Program-made: the position numbers and the translations under genes | The notes under the pieces: generated by a model | What the model was told of the DNA's origin: nothing | What the model saw: only the letters and a program-made list of their open reading frames with translations | The model's database searches: none | Assembly: GCA_946530965.1 (NCBI GenBank) | Contig: CAMNAK010000001.1 | Location: 310,001-374,000, forward strand | Origin: an uncultured Candidatus Saccharibacteria bacterium | GTDB lineage: Bacteria; Patescibacteriota; Saccharimonadia; Saccharimonadales; Saccharimonadaceae | Reading direction: 5' to 3' | DNA: 64,000 bases | Shown: in pieces, positions 58,458 through 64,000 of the stretch | How the letters are laid out: each line of letters begins with the position of its first letter | Numbering within the stretch: position 1 is the stretch's first letter

Positions 58458-59522
58458 ATGAGTAAGACTTTCAGTCAAAAAGTTCGCAAAAGAAACGAAC
58501 GAGCTAAAAACCGCGAAAAAAGAATCGCAAACACAAGAGCCGCCCTCATGGCCGAAAACCACGAAAAACTCGCCGGTTATATCAAGCCTGACGACGATAC
58601 CGTAATCATCAAGGGACTCAGCACTAAAGTTCTTGACGAGCTAAAAACTACCGTAACATCAAACGACTACAGTTTCACAGCTCTTCAAAACTTCTATACA
58701 GAGTTCAAAAATGAAAAAGGCAAAACCGTCAAGGTAAGATATATGAAGCCAATGGCTCCTTACAGCCCTAGCGATCTTCTCATTCTCATGAAGGATATCT
58801 ACAAAGGACGAAAACAATACGGTAACGAAGATGCCGTAGATATGCTAGAAATGCTCAAAAAATGCGACGAAGATTCATTTCTCGCTACATTTTTTATCGA
58901 GTACGATGACGAGATAACTATGGGCTACATCATGACGGACCACGAAGGCGCCATTCAGGGCATCATTGTCGACACAGCAGACGTCGTCAAATCCGTAGAA
59001 GCTGAAACTATTGCAACGAACAGATACAAGAGAAGCCAAAAAGAGCAAGATAGGATCGAATTATCCAAAATTCACGCCAAAAACGCACTCTTTGAAGCTA
59101 TGTGTGTTCTTGGCTTATATGCCATCTATTCCGTGCAATATATCATCTGCTGCTACCTTAAAGGCGAAAAGCTCCCAAAACTCGACGTTTCGAAACCGAA
59201 TTCCGATTCAACATCAAAAACCTCTCGTTCAAGTCGTACATCTTCTGCTCAGAAAGACCCCGCAGACAAGGACCCGAACAATTGTGTCGCCTACATCTAC
59301 TACGACGCAAAGGACGGCTCGGTAACTATCAGTGGCAACAGAAACTATAGCATGAGATGGTGGATTGTGTCTGGTCACAAAAGACACTACATTAGCGGCA
59401 AAATCGTCGACATTCCGCCTTATATAAAGGGCGACAAAGACGATCCTGATGCCCAGAGAGCACTGAAAGTCTTCACAGAGACTCATCAGCGTATTCAGTG
59501 CTACAAACTTGTTAAACGCTGA
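58458..59522 (+). CDS. hypothetical protein, 354 aa, paralog of 60057-61133
   Basis: AAAGGAG SD; C-terminal AYIYYD...WWIVSGHKRHYISGKIVDIPPYIKG. Confidence 0.78.
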   Translation: MSKTFSQKVRKRNERAKNREKRIANTRAALMAENHEKLAGYIKPDDDTVIIKGLSTKVLDELKTTVTSNDYSFTALQNFYTEFKNEKGKTVKVRYMKPMAPYSPSDLLILMKDIYKGRKQYGNEDAVDMLEMLKKCDEDSFLATFFIEYDDEITMGYIMTDHEGAIQGIIVDTADVVKSVEAETIATNRYKRSQKEQDRIELSKIHAKNALFEAMCVLGLYAIYSVQYIICCYLKGEKLPKLDVSKPNSDSTSKTSRSSRTSSAQKDPADKDPNNCVAYIYYDAKDGSVTISGNRNYSMRWWIVSGHKRHYISGKIVDIPPYIKGDKDDPDAQRALKVFTETHQRIQCYKLVKR

Positions 59523-59526
59523 CAAA

Positions 59527-59556
59527 AATCCCCCGAGCACATTCGGGGGATTTTTT
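59527..59556. terminator. Rho-independent terminator
   Basis: AATCCCCCGAgcacatTCGGGGGATTTTTT. Confidence 0.8.
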
Positions 59557-59929
59557 AGAATAATGACACAAACGCAAAAATCCCAAGAAACACTATTGCC
59601 ACAATAATTAACGTAATAATTCCATCCGTTTTTTGTCTTTCTTTAGCAAATTCGCGCGATTTCATCTCAGCCTGCGTAGCATAGAAAGTTTTGCCAGTCT
59701 TTTCGTCTACATGTGGCAATCTTTCGTCCGGACCATAAGCATCCTGAAGCTTCTTATTAAACTCCTTATCCGCCTCAGCCTGAGCCGCTCGAAGCTCCGT
59801 ATCTAGAGTAAAATCCTCGCCAGGATTCAAGCCTTCGCCAGTCTTATTAATCGCATAAGGATTCTCGCTTTTCTCGCCCAGAGAATTAGTAACACCCTTC
59901 AAATCGCTCTTGCTCATACTTATTATCAT
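59555..59929 (-). CDS. tail-anchored hypothetical protein
   Basis: Hydrophilic N-terminus and one C-terminal TM. Confidence 0.65.
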   Translation of the reverse strand: MIISMSKSDLKGVTNSLGEKSENPYAINKTGEGLNPGEDFTLDTELRAAQAEADKEFNKKLQDAYGPDERLPHVDEKTGKTFYATQAEMKSREFAKERQKTDGIITLIIVAIVFLGIFAFVSLF

Positions 59930-60056
59930 TATACCTCAACCACCCCTTATATAACCATAGCCACAATTGACTTTTAAGCTGTTTTATGCTATAATATGCA
60001 AAGTTATTGGCACTTTTACAAATTCCGTCCCCAGACTACCAAAGGAGGTCTCTAAA

Positions 60057-61133
60057 ATGAGCAAAAATGGTAAGACAAAGTTTAACGCCAAAGTCAAAAA
60101 GGCAAAAACCCAGTCCGCAAAGCGGGCAATGCAGGAACAGGCAGATTACGAAGCCGCAAAACGCATCGTAGTAGATGACACTGAAGCTCTCTATATGGAT
60201 TCTATTAAACCAACCGAGGATTCAGTTATATTCAAGGGTATGAACATTGACATTGCGGAAGCTCTCATCCTGAGAGCAGACAGCATGATCGAGTTCCCGT
60301 TAAGAGATCTCTATCTCGAGATCCCCACGAAAAACGGCAAAAAACTCAAGATTCACTGGAAACCCATCAACAACGATTTGCGCCGCAAGGCCATCAAAAC
60401 CTACCTGACACACGTAAATCGTGACCCATTTTTCAGACATAATGCCATCGTAATGAACTTTTCGCTAGATTGTATCGCAGCGGAAGTTTACTACGAATAC
60501 GACGGCATCTATGGCCTTTCCTTTGCAATCATTAATCCGAAGGAAAGAACTTTTAATCCGCCTTATGTGGAAGCGTTTGGTATTAAAGACTACAAACCAA
60601 AGAAGTTAACTCCCGGATGTGATCTCGTTGGAATCGTATCACAAAGCGCTGCTGACATCAGTTACAGAAACCGCGCACGCTACGAAGAGTTCAAGGATGT
60701 TGCCGAAAATGTCGGCATTATCTGTAAAGCCGCACAGTATCTCGTAAGCCGCTTCATTGCGGGCGAAGAGATTCCGAAGTTTCCTGGTCTGGGTCTGGAA
60801 AAATCCGAGAGCGCACAACGCAATCCAACTAACGGTAAACCTACTAAGTCTAAGCCCAAAGAGCCCGAAAAACACGTCGCTTATATCTACTACGACGTCG
60901 AGGCCGGCGATATAGTCATTAGCAATAGTAGCCGTCATTACGCTGCAAAGTGGTGGATCGTGCGTGGCCATCAGCGTCATCTTCAAAGCGGCGACGTCGT
61001 TCAGGTTACCCCTTACATCAAGGGAGACAGAGAAGACCCCGATGCACAGAAGGCGCTCCGAGAAATCCTCAGCGGCATCGAGCGAATCAAGTATTACCAG
61101 CTCATCGCCCGCCGAGTCTTAGAGAGTAAATAA
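60057..61133 (+). CDS. hypothetical protein, 358 aa, paralog of 58458-59522
   Basis: AAAGGAGG SD at 60041-60048 supports ATG 60057; AYIYYDVEAGDIVIS...WWIVRGHQRHLQSGDVVQVTPYIKG. Confidence 0.78.
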   Translation: MSKNGKTKFNAKVKKAKTQSAKRAMQEQADYEAAKRIVVDDTEALYMDSIKPTEDSVIFKGMNIDIAEALILRADSMIEFPLRDLYLEIPTKNGKKLKIHWKPINNDLRRKAIKTYLTHVNRDPFFRHNAIVMNFSLDCIAAEVYYEYDGIYGLSFAIINPKERTFNPPYVEAFGIKDYKPKKLTPGCDLVGIVSQSAADISYRNRARYEEFKDVAENVGIICKAAQYLVSRFIAGEEIPKFPGLGLEKSESAQRNPTNGKPTKSKPKEPEKHVAYIYYDVEAGDIVISNSSRHYAAKWWIVRGHQRHLQSGDVVQVTPYIKGDREDPDAQKALREILSGIERIKYYQLIARRVLESK

Positions 61134-61138
61134 CACTC

Positions 61139-61165
61139 GCCCCCGATTTACGTCGGGGGCTTTTT
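61139..61165 (+). terminator. Rho-independent terminator
   Basis: GCCCCCGAtttacgTCGGGGGC + TTTTT. Confidence 0.8.
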
Positions 61166-61256
61166 CTTGCCTAATGTTCAAAATATGGTATAATATATCA
61201 TAAGAAACGGCCATCCGGGCCGTTTTCGCACTTTTATGCCACAGGAGGTTAATAAT

Positions 61257-61769
61257 ATGGAACAGAAAAATCAGCCCCTCGTCACCATCGTCATGGGAAG
61301 CATTTCAGATACAAAGAAGATTCTTCCTGCTCTCGATTATCTGGAAGGAATCGGCGTTTCGTACTCGGTGCATATCGCAAGCGCACACAGAACACCCGAT
61401 CTTGTTAAAATGATTGTGGTCGAAAGCCGCGCTCAGGTATTTATTGCCGCTGCAGGTATGGCCGCAGCACTTCCGGGATGCATCGCAGCTCTGACTATCC
61501 GACCGGTAATTGGTCTGCCGCTCAGCAGCAAACACGGTCACGAAGATGCTGTTCTTGCCATGCTTCAGATGCCGCCCGGAAAGCCCGTTCTGACCGTTGG
61601 CCCCGATACTGCAAAGAACGCAGCTATCGCCGCTTGCCAGATTCTTGCACTGAGCAATCCCGATCTTGCCCTGAAACTCACCGACGAGTCCATCAGAATG
61701 GCCGAAAAGGTCGAAAATGACAACATGGCAATCAGCGAGACAATTAAAAAGCTGAGAGAAGACTCCTAA
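61257..61769 (+). CDS. purE: PurE-like 5-(carboxyamino)imidazole ribonucleotide mutase
   Basis: VTIVMGSISDTKKILPAL, SAHRTPDLV, AAGMAAALPGCIAALTIRPVIGLPL; AGGAGG SD supports ATG 61257. Confidence 0.9.
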   Translation: MEQKNQPLVTIVMGSISDTKKILPALDYLEGIGVSYSVHIASAHRTPDLVKMIVVESRAQVFIAAAGMAAALPGCIAALTIRPVIGLPLSSKHGHEDAVLAMLQMPPGKPVLTVGPDTAKNAAIAACQILALSNPDLALKLTDESIRMAEKVENDNMAISETIKKLREDS

Positions 61770-61811
61770 TGCACCCAGCCCGCGCTAATAAAAGTGCGGG
61801 CTTTTTCATCA

Positions 61812-62492
61812 TTAAATCATCTTCACGCAAATCGCAAAGCGTTCGAATTTATCCCCAGCAGAGTTAGATGGGTATTCTTCATTCGTAACCGTATCGACAT
61901 CTGAGGCTTCGATATTTTCTTCAAGTACGCCCGCTCGCATTAGTTGCTCTCGCGCTGCCTCAGCAAGCTTCGCATTATCTAACTTATAGATCTCAAAATT
62001 CTGCGCATGCGGAGAAAGATAAACTTTCAAATCTTCTGGTCGGCAGCTCATCTTATCTTTCAAAAAGCTCACAAACCTATATGTGCCATCTTCTTCTAGA
62101 TTCTGCCTACCGCAGTGAACTAAACCTAAAACATCTTGTCGAACATCATAAAGCACGACACCCAAACAATCCGCAAGCGGCAAGAGTAGGGCAATGTCTT
62201 TGGATTTCGCCACTAAGCCATCTGCCGTCTTTAATTTAGACTCGGGCTTCAAGATACAAAAATCCGCCAAATTATCCTCATTGACTTCGAAATACTCAAG
62301 ATACGTTCCGCGATCATAAGTCGTCAAAACTCGCGCCGTTTTGCCTCCAGTCGTCTCGCATTCCTTAGCAACCTTCTTCTGATTAAAAATCACATTTTCA
62401 TCTTCATCCTCAGAAAAAGAACGCATATTTCCATCAATGCGCAAAGACTCTAAAAACAATACTTTTCCGTCGCAAATTCGAAGTTTCCTCAT
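61812..62492 (-). CDS. pgeF: YfiH/PgeF laccase-domain family protein
   Basis: LPLADCLGVVLYD...LGLVHCGRQNL...LSPHAQ. Confidence 0.8.
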   Translation of the reverse strand: MRKLRICDGKVLFLESLRIDGNMRSFSEDEDENVIFNQKKVAKECETTGGKTARVLTTYDRGTYLEYFEVNEDNLADFCILKPESKLKTADGLVAKSKDIALLLPLADCLGVVLYDVRQDVLGLVHCGRQNLEEDGTYRFVSFLKDKMSCRPEDLKVYLSPHAQNFEIYKLDNAKLAEAAREQLMRAGVLEENIEASDVDTVTNEEYPSNSAGDKFERFAICVKMI

Positions 62493-62529
62493 ACATCAAT
62501 AGTATCATTCCGCGCCATACTCTTCTGTT

Positions 62530-62624
62530 TATTAGCCATTAGCTTGCAAAATCTGCAAGTTTTTACAGATAAGCCAATAATGCTCAGATGTATTAGCTTG
62601 CAAAAATCGCAAGCTAATACATAC
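62530..62624. repeat. double-hairpin intergenic repeat, copy B
   Basis: Near-identical to 26533-26626. Confidence 0.9.
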
Positions 62625-62686
62625 AAATAAAAAAACAACCAGAGTATTAGGAAATTTAACCACAAGCAATATGCTACAATAATACT

Positions 62687-64000
62687 ATGGCAACAGTCTT
62701 AATAGTGGGCAATATTACTAAAGACATTTATCTTCGAATGGATAACCGTCGCAATCATTTCGAGAAAGACCAGTATGACACAAACTGGTTAGATATCGCA
62801 TTTGACGGAAGTTCGCACAAATTCTATTCCCGCGCCTCAATCTATGGCGGCGCAAGCGTTAGCCTAGAGATTCTTGAACGCTTCGGAATTAACGCCCAAA
62901 TCGTAAACACGCCAGCCCGCTTTATTGATGGTCAATTCTTGGCCAACGAAGCCCAAACAGATTACCGCTATATTCTTTGCCACGACAGAGATATTTCTTA
63001 TCTAACCCCAAGCGAGATTCGCGAATCCGCCTGGGAAGATCCAGACGCTGCTCCAGATTGGCTATATATCGACCGTAGTGCCAACATCACGCCAATCCTC
63101 GGTGAAAAGATTAGTAGCTACTTAAGCCTAAACAAAAAGACCAGGCTCGCCATCTTTATTAGCAAGCGCAGCAACCAAAATGCCCGCCATATGCAAAAGT
63201 TGCTTCGCCGCGCCAGCATCATTATGACCGACACTGCTCTTAGTTATCCTGCCAAGAACCCAGTCATAATCACGAACACTCACGTCATCTTCCAAGGTCG
63301 CCAGATTTCAGCCCCACTACATGTCGACAGTAAAGATTTGCTCACCAAGCTAAATATTCATCTAACTGTCGCCGCCACTATTCTTGGCGCAATTATTCGC
63401 GGCAAGACTGTCAACGAGTGTCTATTACTCGCTCGCGCTAACGTCGAAGAGTCCAAACTTGGCAATACCGCAAACCTAGCCAAGCTCGAAAAAGCCATCC
63501 TTGGCGATAAGTATCTCGTAGAAAAATTCACTCCGAAAGGACATAAAATGCTAGAAATCGAAGAAAACGCTGAGCTCATGATGACCCCAGGAAAGGGTAT
63601 TCTTGCCGCAGACGAATCTGGTGGCTCCATTCATAAAAAGTTCGAAGCTATGAACATCCCAGATGATGAACAGCATCGTCGCGACTATCGCAATCTCTTC
63701 TTTACGACCCCAGGTCTAGAAAACTATATTAGCGGCGTCATCCTATTCGACGAAACCGCAAGACAAAAAGCCGACAGCGGAGAAGATTTCGTAACCTTCC
63801 TTCGCAAGAAGAAGATTATTGCCGGTATCAAGGTCGACCAAGGTCTAGAAAACTTCGAAAATTCCGACGAGAAATACACTAAAGGTCTCGAAGGCCTCCC
63901 AGAACGCCTTTCCGAATACTACAAGATGGGCGCACGTTTCGCAAAGTGGCGCGCAGCCTTTGAGCTTACAGATCATAGCCCAAGCGACATGGCTATTCAG
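62687..64000 (+). CDS. PfkB-like (degenerate) domain fused in frame to class I fructose-bisphosphate aldolase, truncated by window end
   Basis: Manual translation from ATG 62687: MATVLIVGNITKDIYLRMD...(no stop)...KFTPKGHKMLEIEENAELMMTPGKGILAADESGGSIHKKFE...; not in the ORF track because it is open at the edge. Confidence 0.85.
   Translation, partial: MATVLIVGNITKDIYLRMDNRRNHFEKDQYDTNWLDIAFDGSSHKFYSRASIYGGASVSLEILERFGINAQIVNTPARFIDGQFLANEAQTDYRYILCHDRDISYLTPSEIRESAWEDPDAAPDWLYIDRSANITPILGEKISSYLSLNKKTRLAIFISKRSNQNARHMQKLLRRASIIMTDTALSYPAKNPVIITNTHVIFQGRQISAPLHVDSKDLLTKLNIHLTVAATILGAIIRGKTVNECLLLARANVEESKLGNTANLAKLEKAILGDKYLVEKFTPKGHKMLEIEENAELMMTPGKGILAADESGGSIHKKFEAMNIPDDEQHRRDYRNLFFTTPGLENYISGVILFDETARQKADSGEDFVTFLRKKKIIAGIKVDQGLENFENSDEKYTKGLEGLPERLSEYYKMGARFAKWRAAFELTDHSPSDMAIQ

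Overview
The window reads as a gene-dense bacterial chromosome segment. Its content and style point to Candidatus Saccharibacteria (TM7)/Patescibacteria: standard stop codons, MurT/GatD, a membrane-anchored MurF, orphan envelope proteins and InlB-repeat proteins. This assignment is inferred from the sequence; no database search was run. Core content includes hisS, tdk-tmk-ung, an LtaS-like sulfatase, murF-like, ddl, ABC transporters, murT-gatD, capA, lemA-TPM, corA, a GH13 amylase, an RNA methyltransferase, alr, gpsA, a UvrD/RecB-like helicase, a Y-family polymerase, polA, purE, yfiH, three tRNAs (Phe, Ala, Gln) and many small membrane or unknown proteins. No rRNA, CRISPR array or transposase was seen. 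Main observations: (1) a 1895-aa protein whose C-terminus has the motifs of an archaeal-CCA/OAS/CD-NTase-like nucleotidyltransferase, next to a helicase-nuclease; (2) an open frame fusing a PfkB-fold, apparently catalytically dead, kinase domain to class I fructose-bisphosphate aldolase; (3) two initiation architectures, apparently leaderless genes with a -10 box exactly 6 nt before ATG versus monocistronic cassettes with leaders and strong AAAGGAGG Shine-Dalgarno sites; (4) a ~94-bp double-hairpin intergenic repeat present twice, 36 kb apart; (5) two start-x-stop mini-ORFs in structured leaders, one in a probable ncRNA; (6) a cutinase-PKD surface protein, a Ddl with a low-complexity insert, and several tiny ORFs missed by the ORF track.
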